A program made the translations under genes and the position numbers. Source: Metaruminococcus_A sp900762715 (GTDB taxonomy: Bacteria > Bacillota > Clostridia > Oscillospirales > Ruminococcaceae). Taken from it: a DNA stretch of 22,743 nucleotides. A model generated the notes under the pieces. It was not told the origin of the DNA. It did no database searches and worked only from the letters and a program-made list of their open reading frames with translations. Positions 15,601 through 22,710 of this stretch are shown one piece after another; position 1 is the stretch's first letter, and the number at the start of each line of letters is the position of its first letter. Location of the stretch: positions 1 through 22,743 of the forward strand of contig DBFBLF010000080.1 in NCBI GenBank assembly GCA_048204295.1, read 5' to 3'.

Positions 15601-17103
15601 ATGGAAAAGCTTAAAATGTTTATCAACGGTGAGTTCGTAGAGTCGAAAACCGATAAATATTACGACCTGCACAACCCGAGCACCGGCGAAAAAACCGGCG
15701 AGGCTCCCTGCTGCACCGCAGACGAGGTCAACGCCGCAATCGCCGCCGCAAAAGCGGCTTTCCCGGCTTGGAGCGCCACCCCGCCGATTAAACGCGCACA
15801 GATCATGTACAAAGTCCGTGAGCTTATTATTGAGCGGATGGAAGAACTGACCATGAGCGTTGCCCAGGAAAACGGCAAGGTTTGGTCCGAGGCTGAGGGT
15901 GACGTCCTGAAAGCAAAAGAGGGGACCGAAGTTGCCACCCAGGCGCCGTCTCTGATGATGGGCGAAAGCCTGATGGATGCCTCCAGAGGCTACGACACAG
16001 TTCAGTACCGTGAGCCGATCGGTGTTTTCGCGGGCATTGTTCCGGTCAACTTCCCGGCTATGATCCCCTTCGGCTGGATGACCCCGATCTGCATCGCCTG
16101 CGGCAACACCATTGTCCTCAAGGCGGCCAGCCTGACCCCGAAAACCGCGATGATGTTTGCACAGCTCTACAAAGACGCTGGCGTACCGGACGGCGTTGTC
16201 AACATCGTCACCTGCTCCAGAAATGAGATTGACGTCATTCTTAACCATCCGGATGTCAAAGGCATCACCTTTGTTGGCTCCACCCCGGTTGGCAAGATGA
16301 TCTACCAGAAAGCCGCTGCAACCGGTAAGCGCGTCCAGTGCCTGACTCAGGCCAAGAACCATGCCCTGGTTATGTCCGACGCGCCGATTGAGAGAACCGT
16401 TGCGGGCGTTATTAACTCCGCTTACGGCTGTGCCGGCCAGCGCTGCATGGCTTTGCCGGTTGTTGTTGTTGAGGAAGCCATTGCAGACAAGTTTGTAGAT
16501 GAGTTGGTCAAACAGGCCAAAAAAATTAAAGTTGGCCCGGCGTACGATAAGACCTCTAAGCTCGGACCGGTCACCTATAAGAAGCACTACGACGAGGTTG
16601 TTGCCGATATCGACAAGGGCGTAAAAGAAGGCGCCGAACTGGTGCTTGACGGCCGCAACTATAAGGTAGAAGGCTATGAGAACGGCTACTATGTTGGCCC
16701 GACCATTTTTGACCACGTCACCGAAGACATGAGCATTGGCCGCGAAGAAATCTTTGGGCCGGTTCTCTGTATTAAACGTGTCAAGAACTTTGAGGAAGGC
16801 CTCAAGGTTATGAATGGCAACCCGTATGCAAACGGTTCGGTAATCTTCACCCAGAACGGTTACTTTGCGCGTGAGTTTGTCCGCCACACTGACGGCGGTA
16901 TGGTCGGCGTTAATGTCGGCATTCCGGTACCGGTCGGCGTGTTCCCGTTTGCGGGTCACAAAGAATCCTTCTTTGGCGATCTGCACTGCCTGGGCAAAGA
17001 CGCATACCGCTTCTTTACCGAAAGCAAATGCGTGACCCAGCGCTGGTTCGACGAAGTTGAAATGCAGAACACCGAGGTTTCCACCTGGGACGGCACCATC
17101 TAA
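15601..17103 (+). CDS. Aldehyde dehydrogenase, methylmalonate-semialdehyde dehydrogenase (MmsA/IolA) type
   Basis: This 500-residue NAD-dependent aldehyde dehydrogenase has catalytic C282 in AGQRCMAL with adjacent R281. In place of the glutamate of ordinary aldehyde dehydrogenases it has AKNH (N253), the hallmark of the CoA-acylating methylmalonate-semialdehyde dehydrogenase group, which includes IolA of inositol breakdown. The C-terminal FFGDLHCLGKDAYRFF and TQRWF also match that group. One oddity: the usual glycine before AKNH is glutamine (TQAKNH). The expected reaction is oxidation of a 3-oxo acid semialdehyde or similar aldehyde to an acyl-CoA with NAD. It is the last enzyme gene before the terminator at 17132. 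The true substrate is not fixed by sequence. Confidence 0.9.
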   Translation: MEKLKMFINGEFVESKTDKYYDLHNPSTGEKTGEAPCCTADEVNAAIAAAKAAFPAWSATPPIKRAQIMYKVRELIIERMEELTMSVAQENGKVWSEAEGDVLKAKEGTEVATQAPSLMMGESLMDASRGYDTVQYREPIGVFAGIVPVNFPAMIPFGWMTPICIACGNTIVLKAASLTPKTAMMFAQLYKDAGVPDGVVNIVTCSRNEIDVILNHPDVKGITFVGSTPVGKMIYQKAAATGKRVQCLTQAKNHALVMSDAPIERTVAGVINSAYGCAGQRCMALPVVVVEEAIADKFVDELVKQAKKIKVGPAYDKTSKLGPVTYKKHYDEVVADIDKGVKEGAELVLDGRNYKVEGYENGYYVGPTIFDHVTEDMSIGREEIFGPVLCIKRVKNFEEGLKVMNGNPYANGSVIFTQNGYFAREFVRHTDGGMVGVNVGIPVPVGVFPFAGHKESFFGDLHCLGKDAYRFFTESKCVTQRWFDEVEMQNTEVSTWDGTI

Positions 17104-17131
17104 GCGAGACTCAAATTGATTGAATGTGACA

Positions 17132-17176
17132 GAAAATCGGGATGAGGAATCTCATCCCGATTTTCTCTCTGTTTTT
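17132..17176 (+). terminator. Strong intrinsic terminator closing the enzyme cluster
   Basis: GAAAATCGGGATGAG (17132-17146) pairs perfectly with CTCATCCCGATTTTC (17151-17165) around a GAAT loop, a 15-bp stem with A-tract and T-tract in the arms, then TCTCTGTTTTT. It lies 28 bp after the aldehyde dehydrogenase stop and could work in both directions. Confidence 0.87.
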
Positions 17177-17239
17177 ATAAAACCATTCTACTCCCTGCAA
17201 CTTATACTGAACCTATTTTGGAAGCAAAGGAAGCTTTAA

Positions 17240-18523
17240 ATGAAAGAGAGTTCCAAAACAACTGTCAAATATGGGATGCTCCAGGGGATGTACTGGATGG
17301 CCCAGTGTACGGTTCTCCAGTTTGCCGTCATGCTCTATAACAGCCGGGGGTATGACAAATTTTCAATTGGAATCGCCACCATGCTGGTCGCGCTGACCAA
17401 TGTTCTGGCTCAGCCGGTCTGGGGTATTCTGTGCGACCGGAAGCCGAAAATAAAAAGGCTTTTCCTCACAGGGCTCCTGATTGCCATGGGGGCGTCTTTG
17501 ATCCTGCCGTTTTCTGAAAACAGCATTGTGCTGACTGTTTTTGCCATGATGGTGATTGGTTTTATGTACCAGCCGCTCGCACAGGTGGTAGATGCCTGGA
17601 TTGTTCGGATGAACGCCAATGGATACCACATCAATTATGCGGCGGTGCGCAGCTTTGGCTCTATGGGTTACGCCTTTACTGCAATGGGGTACGGGCTTTT
17701 GCTGGATACATTCGGCATGTGGCTGATGACTCCCTCCTTTCTACTATGCTGTGTTGTTTTCTGTGTCGTCGTTTTGAAGACAAAGGAACCCGAAGCAGTT
17801 GTCGCCAAACGGAAATCCGAAGTGGCGGAAGGCGAAGAGAGCTTTTCGGATATCCTGAAAAAGCTGATTCGCAATAAACAGTACCTGATCCTGATTCTGA
17901 GCTTCCTGCTGATGACCACCGGCATGAGCGCGGGACACACCTTTATGTCGGTCAAGCTCACCGAGCTTGGCGGAGGCAATATGGAGTATGGGCTGGTCAT
18001 GACGGTAATGTCCGGGTGCGAAATGTGCGTCCTGCTGCTGATGTCAAAGTATGCCGGCCGGTTCCGCCCTGCTGCGCTGATGGCTGTCGGCTACCTGTCA
18101 ATCATTGTAAAAATGCTCCTGCTGGCCTTTGCGGGAAATATCCCGATGATTGTGGCTGCCCATATCTTCCACGGTCCCGCCTACGGGATTATGCTGGGGG
18201 CGGTTGTCATGTATATCCAAAGCGTTGTCGACCACCGGTCGCTTTTTACTGCCCAGACCGGCTATGGGGCCTGTATGGGTCTCGGAAATATCCTGGGCAG
18301 CTTTTTGGGCGGTGTGATTTCGACTGCGGTGGGAATAGACAATATGATTTTCATTATGGTAAGCCTGCCCATTGTCAGCTTTTGCGTAATGGCCGCAAAC
18401 AACCTGTATTTAAAGCGGCTTGAGCAGCTCCCGGTTCCGGCCGCATCAATGCCGAAGATGGCGCCGGAGGAAATCCCCTCCGTCTGCACCGGGATGGAAT
18501 GCCCGGAAGAGGTCAACGTGTAG
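17240..18523 (+). CDS. MFS transporter, sugar:H+ symporter-like
   Basis: This 427-residue polytopic membrane protein has about 12 hydrophobic segments and a hydrophilic central loop at about residues 178-213. The MFS motif between helices 2 and 3 is GILCDRKPKIKR (residues 62-73). R137 in VRSFGSMGYAF matches the arginine/glycine motif of LacY- and nucleoside-type proton symporters (MFS_1-like). Uptake of a small sugar, polyol or glycoside by proton symport is likely. It starts at ATG 17240 after AAAGGAAG. A terminator precedes it and TATACT at 17204-17209 could be a -10 box, though no -35 fits well, so it may be expressed separately from the enzymes. Its position suggests that it feeds the pathway (inference). 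Confidence 0.88.
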   Translation: MKESSKTTVKYGMLQGMYWMAQCTVLQFAVMLYNSRGYDKFSIGIATMLVALTNVLAQPVWGILCDRKPKIKRLFLTGLLIAMGASLILPFSENSIVLTVFAMMVIGFMYQPLAQVVDAWIVRMNANGYHINYAAVRSFGSMGYAFTAMGYGLLLDTFGMWLMTPSFLLCCVVFCVVVLKTKEPEAVVAKRKSEVAEGEESFSDILKKLIRNKQYLILILSFLLMTTGMSAGHTFMSVKLTELGGGNMEYGLVMTVMSGCEMCVLLLMSKYAGRFRPAALMAVGYLSIIVKMLLLAFAGNIPMIVAAHIFHGPAYGIMLGAVVMYIQSVVDHRSLFTAQTGYGACMGLGNILGSFLGGVISTAVGIDNMIFIMVSLPIVSFCVMAANNLYLKRLEQLPVPAASMPKMAPEEIPSVCTGMECPEEVNV

Positions 18524-18566
18524 CTCCAATTATTGGGACGGCTTAGAAAAGAAAAGGAAACGGAAG

Positions 18567-18601
18567 AAAGCGGTATGTTTATCATGCCGCTTTTTCTTTT
18601 T
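18567..18601 (+). terminator. Intrinsic terminator after the MFS gene
   Basis: AAAGCGGTATG (18567-18577) pairs with CATGCCGCTTT (18583-18593), one G-U pair and a TTTAT loop, followed by TTCTTTTT. It lies 43 bp after the transporter stop. Confidence 0.85.
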
Positions 18602-18656
18602 GGTTGTTATATGAAAAATGAGCCGTACGGCGGCGTTTTTCAGAGAAGAAAGAAGG

Positions 18657-18685
18657 GTGACAAGTTTATAAAAACATGGTAAGAT
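18657..18685 (+). promoter_or_regulatory. Probable promoter for the GNAT gene region
   Basis: GTGACA (18657-18662) and TAAGAT (18680-18685) are separated by 17 bases, close to the vegetative consensus, and lie between a terminator and the next genes. The transcript would carry a leader of about 210 bases before the GNAT start at 18905. Confidence 0.55.
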
Positions 18686-18776
18686 GGGGGTAGCCTAAAA
18701 CCGGTGCCCGTGGGCTTTATGTGAAGAAACTGGGGGGCGAAGCACGAATATATTCCCGCGTTCAGAAGGGAAAGAA

Positions 18777-18902
18777 ATGAACCGAGGAATTGGCGGCGCA
18801 GCCTCAATTATAACGGGGCCGGCGCGGTGGATTTTCGCTGTGGGCGCTTGCCGCAGCCCGGAAATAATATGGCCGCCTGGCATTGGGCGAAAAGGAGTAT
18901 GA
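18777..18902 (+). CDS. Possible 41-residue leader or small protein
   Basis: A short open frame begins at ATG 18777, five bases after AAGGGA, and ends at TGA 18900-18902, two bases before the chosen GNAT start at 18905. It begins MNRGIGGAASIIT and resembles no family I know. The good ribosome binding site and the near-overlap would allow translational coupling to the acetyltransferase. It may equally be chance. It is in a different frame from the GNAT gene. Confidence 0.25.
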   Translation: MNRGIGGAASIITGPARWIFAVGACRSPEIIWPPGIGRKGV

Positions 18903-18904
18903 GT

Positions 18905-19351
18905 ATGACGCAGTTCAGAGATTTTAAAGAGAGCGACCGCGCGGTATTTTTAGAGATGTGCCGCGGGTTTTATTCGGGCGACGCGGTTGACCACGCAATC
19001 CCGGAAGATTATATGCAGGTGACCTTTGACGAAATTTTAAGGCAGGGGCCTTATCTGCGCGGCATCATATTTGAGCAGGATGGGAAGCCCGCCGGGTACG
19101 GACAGCTTTCCTTCACTTTTTCAAATGAAGTCGGCGGCTTTGTCGTCCTGATTGAAGAAATATATGTCCTGCCGGATTTCCAGGGAAACGGGATTGGGAA
19201 CGCCTACCTGGAATGGCTCAAAAAAGAGTACGGAGGGAAGGCAAAGCGTTTCCGGCTGGAAGTTTGCTCCGGGAACAGCGGCGCTATTCGCCTCTATTCC
19301 AAAAAGGGGTTTGAAAAACTCGCTTACGAGCAGATGATTTTAGATCTGTAG
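18905..19351 (+). CDS. GNAT-family N-acetyltransferase
   Basis: This 148-residue protein has a GNAT fold: acetyl-CoA is bound by the Q93-G-N-G-I-G98 loop after the EEIYVLPDF strand, and NSGAIRLYSKKGFEKL is the classic C-terminal part (N...A..LY...GF). It would transfer acetyl to an amine of a small molecule or protein; the substrate is unknown. I chose ATG 18905, seven bases after AAAGGAG (18891-18897); an in-frame ATG at 18899 is one base from that site. The polysaccharide deacetylase follows after 65 bp. No clear link to the sugar cluster. Confidence 0.85.
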   Translation: MTQFRDFKESDRAVFLEMCRGFYSGDAVDHAIPEDYMQVTFDEILRQGPYLRGIIFEQDGKPAGYGQLSFTFSNEVGGFVVLIEEIYVLPDFQGNGIGNAYLEWLKKEYGGKAKRFRLEVCSGNSGAIRLYSKKGFEKLAYEQMILDL

Positions 19352-19416
19352 TTCGTTCATAGGACATCCTTTAAGCCGCGTATGATTGAGTCAGAAGCGG
19401 AAATGGAGATGGTTTT

Positions 19417-20268
19417 ATGGATCGGCTGATCAAATGGATCTGCCTCCTTGCGGGGATGGGGCTTGTCTTTGCTGCGGTATGGGGAAGTGATGCAAAGGCC
19501 TCGCCCACCAGTGCTTCCGATGGCGTAGACCTGCCCATTATCATGTACCATAGTATTTTGAAAGACCCGGCACTGACGGGTACCTACGTGCTGCCGCCCG
19601 ACCAGCTGGAAGCAGACCTCAAATACATCAAGCAAGCGGGCTATACCCCTGTTTTAATGAAGGATATCATCGCCTATGCGGAAGATGAGCATACTACCCT
19701 TCCCGCAAAGCCAATTCTCATCACCTTTGACGACGGCTATTATAACAATTATGTTTACGTTTACCCGATGATGAAAAAGTACGATATGAAATGCGTGATT
19801 TCAATTGTGGGAAAGTTTACCGATATTATTGAACCCGGGGAGCATCAAAGCGCCAATTACTCCCATTGCAGCTGGGAACAGCTCAAAGAGATGAGTGATT
19901 CGGGCCTGGTGGAAATTCAAAACCACACGTATAATATGCACACCATTGACGCCCATCGGGCTGGCGCCCGGAAATGTTCGGGGGAAACAGTGGAACAGTA
20001 TAGAAGCGTCCTGCAGGCTGATGTTGGGAAACTGCAGGAACTCCTTGCATCCAGGATCGGCGCGGCGCCTACGACCTTTGTCTACCCGTTTGGCAAATAT
20101 TCTGAAGAATCGGAACCATTGCTAAAGGAAATGGGGTTTCGGGCGACGTTGTCTGTCGCCCCGGGGGTCAACCATCTGACCAAAGGCGATTCCCTATCCC
20201 TTTTGAAACGCTATAACCGTGCTCCCGGAGCGTCCAGTGCGGAATTTTTCAAGGATATATTAAAATAA
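19417..20268 (+). CDS. Secreted polysaccharide deacetylase (NodB domain)
   Basis: This 283-residue protein has a signal peptide: K6, hydrophobic residues 7-23 and an AKA site at 26-28. The NodB homology domain follows, with TFDDG (D105-D106) and H170-T-Y-N-M-H175, the metal triad being D106, H170 and H175. The five-residue spacing between the histidines resembles PgaB/IcaB-type enzymes more than the HxxxH of peptidoglycan deacetylases. YPFG (223-226) is the third motif. It should remove acetyl groups from a cell-envelope or extracellular polysaccharide outside the membrane. The Maf gene starts 13 bp downstream, so the two are probably co-transcribed. Confidence 0.87.
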   Translation: MDRLIKWICLLAGMGLVFAAVWGSDAKASPTSASDGVDLPIIMYHSILKDPALTGTYVLPPDQLEADLKYIKQAGYTPVLMKDIIAYAEDEHTTLPAKPILITFDDGYYNNYVYVYPMMKKYDMKCVISIVGKFTDIIEPGEHQSANYSHCSWEQLKEMSDSGLVEIQNHTYNMHTIDAHRAGARKCSGETVEQYRSVLQADVGKLQELLASRIGAAPTTFVYPFGKYSEESEPLLKEMGFRATLSVAPGVNHLTKGDSLSLLKRYNRAPGASSAEFFKDILK

Positions 20269-20281
20269 TGGAGATGAAAGT

Positions 20282-20851
20282 ATGTTGATTTTGGCGTCTG
20301 GCTCACCGCGCCGGCGGGAAATATTGACAATGCTGGGCTATGCTTTTAAGGTAGTTCCCGCAGATGCGGACGAAACGCTGGAAGAGGGAATTGATCCGGA
20401 CCGCGCGGTGGCTGAGCTTTCAAAAAGAAAGGCGGAGGCGGTGGGGAAGCTGTATCCGCTTGATGTTGTTCTGGGAGCGGACACTCTTGTTTTCTGCGGC
20501 GGCGTGATTCTTGGGAAACCTGAAAGTATGGAAGACGCGGCCCAAATGCTCCGGTTTTTGTCGGGCAGGACGCACCAGGTCTATACCGGTGTGACCATTC
20601 TGAATCAAACCGGGTCAAAAACCTGGATGAATGTTTCCAATGTGACGTTTCTGGACTTAACAGAAGAGGAAATCCGTGCCTACCTTGAAACCGGAGAGCC
20701 AATGGATAAAGCGGGCGCCTATGCGGTCCAAGGAAAGGGCAGCGCTTTGATCGAATCGATTTCAGGTGATTTTTTTGCGGTGATGGGGCTTCCCGCCTCC
20801 AGTACGGCCCGTTTCCTCAAAGAGTTCGGAATAGCGCCAAATAACTTATAA
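20282..20851 (+). CDS. maf: Maf family nucleoside triphosphate pyrophosphatase
   Basis: This 189-residue Maf/Ham1-fold protein has N-terminal ASGSPRRREIL (residues 5-15), GADTLV with D67 as the probable catalytic base, GKPES, and QGKGSALIESISGDFFAVMGLP. The family hydrolyses dTTP, UTP and modified nucleotides to monophosphates and is linked to septum formation control. Length is normal. It starts at ATG 20282, eight bases after GGAG. The gene usually sits near rod-shape or cell-division genes; here it follows a deacetylase acting on the envelope. Confidence 0.93.
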   Translation: MLILASGSPRRREILTMLGYAFKVVPADADETLEEGIDPDRAVAELSKRKAEAVGKLYPLDVVLGADTLVFCGGVILGKPESMEDAAQMLRFLSGRTHQVYTGVTILNQTGSKTWMNVSNVTFLDLTEEEIRAYLETGEPMDKAGAYAVQGKGSALIESISGDFFAVMGLPASSTARFLKEFGIAPNNL

Positions 20852-20890
20852 AATGAAGGATTATACAGATAGCAGATAATTGTGAAGCGG

Positions 20891-20940
20891 TTGCTGTGGA
20901 TAAAAAAAATTTGTATTAAATATATAAAACAATACAAATT
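20891..20940 (+). promoter_or_regulatory. Promoter region with 10-bp inverted repeat before the radical SAM gene
   Basis: AATTTGTATT (20908-20917) and AATACAAATT (20931-20940) form a perfect 10-bp inverted repeat with a 13-base AT-rich spacer. TTGCTG (20891-20896) and TATTAA (20914-20919), 17 bases apart, could be the promoter, with the repeat overlapping the -10 box and start site. This is the geometry of a repressor operator. Without a GC stem or T-run it is not a terminator. Confidence 0.5.
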
Positions 20941-20957
20941 GTATAGGTTGTGAAGCT

Positions 20958-21851
20958 GTGAAATGTTCTATCTGCCCCCGCCACTGCGGTGCCCAGCGGG
21001 ATGAAATGGCCGGGAACGGTTACTGCCGGCAGGGGACTCTCCCGCGGATTGCCCGTGCGGGGCTGCATTTTTGGGAAGAACCCTGTATCAGCGGGGAAAA
21101 AGGTTCAGGTGCGGTGTTTTTTTCCGGCTGCACGTTGGACTGCGTTTATTGCCAGAATGATTCAATCAGCCACGGAGGTGTGGGACAGGCTGTTTCAGAA
21201 GAGCGGCTGGGAGAAATATTTCGGGAGCTAATTGCGCAGGGCGCGCAGAATATCAACCTGGTGAGCCCTACCCCGTTTGTCCCAGCAATTAAACGGGTGT
21301 TGGAGCGGGAAAAATTTCAGGTTCCGGTGGTGTACAACTGCAGCGGATATGAAACGGTTGAAACAGTTCGGGCGCTGGATGGGCTTGTTGATATTTATCT
21401 TCCGGATTTAAAATATATTTCACCAGCGCTGTCGGGGAGGTATTCCGGCGCAGAAGACTATTTTGAGGCCGCATCCCGTGCGGTTCTGGAAATGTGCCGC
21501 CAGACGGGGCTGCCGGTATATGATGAAGAAGGGCGGATGCTTTCCGGAACGCTGGTCCGCCATTTAATTCTGCCCTCTCATGCAGAGGAAAGCAAAGCGG
21601 TGCTGCACTGGTGCGGGGAGAACCTTCCGGAGGGAACGCCGGTCAGCGTGATGGCCCAGTATCTGCCTTGCGGCCGGGCGGCTGAATTTCCGGAGCTGAA
21701 CCGCCGGATTGCAAAAAGTGAGTATAACGCCGTGTTGGACGAGCTGTTTTCACTTGGTCTGGACGGCTATGTTCAGGAGCGGTCGGCCGCAAAAAAGGAA
21801 TATATACCGCCGTTTGACTTAAGCGGTGTGGAAAGAAAACAAGGGCTTTAA
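20958..21851 (+). CDS. Radical SAM protein, PflA/PflX-like
   Basis: This 297-residue radical SAM protein of the pyruvate formate-lyase-activating-like group (COG1313 type) has the [4Fe-4S] motif C58-x3-C62-x2-C65 in SGCTLDCVYCQN. An N-terminal C3-x2-C6-x3-C10 with C23 probably holds a metal or second cluster. It cleaves S-adenosylmethionine to a 5'-deoxyadenosyl radical. Members of this subgroup are found alone or with AMMECR1/Memo genes; neither neighbour is present. It starts at GTG 20958 with a weak ribosome binding site. It is a single-gene unit with an upstream inverted repeat and a downstream hairpin. The substrate is unknown. Confidence 0.87.
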   Translation: MKCSICPRHCGAQRDEMAGNGYCRQGTLPRIARAGLHFWEEPCISGEKGSGAVFFSGCTLDCVYCQNDSISHGGVGQAVSEERLGEIFRELIAQGAQNINLVSPTPFVPAIKRVLEREKFQVPVVYNCSGYETVETVRALDGLVDIYLPDLKYISPALSGRYSGAEDYFEAASRAVLEMCRQTGLPVYDEEGRMLSGTLVRHLILPSHAEESKAVLHWCGENLPEGTPVSVMAQYLPCGRAAEFPELNRRIAKSEYNAVLDELFSLGLDGYVQERSAAKKEYIPPFDLSGVERKQGL

Positions 21852-21870
21852 CAGGTTTCCTTTGCAAAAG

Positions 21871-21920
21871 GCGGGCAGAAGCACGCCTTTGAGATGTGCT
21901 TCTGCCTGCGGTATCAGTTT
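21871..21920 (+). terminator. Hairpin terminator after the radical SAM gene
   Basis: GCGGGCAGAAGCAC (21871-21884) pairs with GTGCTTCTGCCTGC (21896-21909), a 14-bp stem with one G-U pair and an 11-base loop. A short T-run (21918-21921) follows nine bases later, so termination efficiency is uncertain. Confidence 0.65.
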
Positions 21921-21948
21921 TGACAATAAAAGTAATAAAACATAAAAC
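21920..21948 (+). promoter_or_regulatory. Orphan promoter-like sequence
   Basis: A perfect TTGACA (21920-21925) lies 17 bases before TAAAAC (21943-21948). No convincing plus-strand gene follows before the convergent VOC gene. The stretch 21949-22138 holds no gene that I can support; open frames of 60-80 codons on both strands look unprotein-like. An untranslated RNA is possible. Confidence 0.3.
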
Positions 21949-22138
21949 TAGAAAAAGCGGCAGTATGTGTTACGAACGGCAATGAGCTGCGGTATTCGGG
22001 AAATTGAGACTGGCAGCAAGGCGTTTGCATCCATTTTTCTCTGTTTTTGGCCTTCCCAAAACACGGCGGCTTGTCTGTCCCAGGGCGGCCGTTTTGCCTT
22101 CTGTTTAAAACGGCGTCCGACGGCCGGAAGAAGGAAAC

Positions 22139-22179
22139 AAACCCCAGCGGCGCGCATAACCAGAGCGCCGCTGGGGTTT
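22139..22179 (-). terminator. Terminator of the minus-strand VOC gene
   Basis: AAACCCCAGCGGCGC (22139-22153) pairs perfectly with GCGCCGCTGGGGTTT (22165-22179), a 15-bp stem with an 11-base loop. It lies 35 bp beyond the VOC stop codon and on the minus strand continues into GTTTCCTT. Confidence 0.8.
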
Positions 22180-22214
22180 AACTTTGTAGAAAATATACCG
22201 CTGTTTTAACAACG

Positions 22215-22634
22215 TTATCGTTTGGAGTGGAAAAACTCAAGGACTTCCCCATCCGGACCGTATACGAAGGCAATTCGCACATCCAGCGGGTCGGCGCTGG
22301 TCTCAACCAGCAGGTCAGCCGGCGCGCTTTTTGACGTCGCTCCGCAGGACAGGGCACGGTCGTACCAGCTGTCCGGGTCTTCCACATCGAACGCAAAGTG
22401 GATAAAGCTGCCCGCCCTGTCCTGAGACAGCTCGCCTTTTATACCGCCGGCGAACATTTCAATGCAGGTTCCGTCCCCAATGTCGAACATGGCGGCGCGG
22501 GAATCCCCTTCGCCCCAGGTTTTGAGGAGTTTCATCCCAAGGCCTTCGGTGTAAAAATTCAGGGACTTGTCAAAATCTGTTACCTTTAGTGCTGCATGGT
22601 GTGTTTTGAGCGGTTTTGCCGGAAGTACTGCCAT
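22215..22634 (-). CDS. VOC superfamily protein, lactoylglutathione lyase-like
   Basis: This 139-residue vicinal oxygen chelate protein contains two beta-alpha-beta-beta-beta units. Candidate metal ligands are H13 (KTHHAALKV), E59 (CIEMF), H79 (IHFAFDV) and E133 (EVLEFF), the H/E/H/E set of glyoxalase I-like enzymes. Possible activities are glyoxalase, epimerase or dioxygenase type; glutathione is usually absent from Clostridia, so a different substrate is likely. It starts at ATG (22634 reading leftward) after AGAGGGA. It has its own promoter and terminator and is convergent with the radical SAM gene. Confidence 0.87.
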   Translation of the reverse strand: MAVLPAKPLKTHHAALKVTDFDKSLNFYTEGLGMKLLKTWGEGDSRAAMFDIGDGTCIEMFAGGIKGELSQDRAGSFIHFAFDVEDPDSWYDRALSCGATSKSAPADLLVETSADPLDVRIAFVYGPDGEVLEFFHSKR

Positions 22635-22681
22635 AATGATATCCCTCTTTTCAAAAAATGAAAGGTTTCCCTTTTAACTAA

Positions 22682-22710
22682 ACTATACTGTTTTTTGTGG
22701 AAAAAGTAAA
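22682..22710 (-). promoter_or_regulatory. Promoter of the VOC gene
   Basis: On the minus strand, TTTACT (22710-22705) and TATAGT (22687-22682) are 17 bases apart, about 48 bases upstream of the start codon. The spacing is ideal and both hexamers are near consensus. Confidence 0.65.

Noticed and set aside
15076..16986. A 636-codon open frame on the minus strand
   Set aside because: It is a shadow of the cupin and aldehyde dehydrogenase genes, which carry catalytic motifs on the plus strand.
21967..22209. An 80-codon plus-strand frame running into the VOC terminator
   Set aside because: It has no ribosome binding site, overlaps a strong terminator stem, and its composition is not protein-like.
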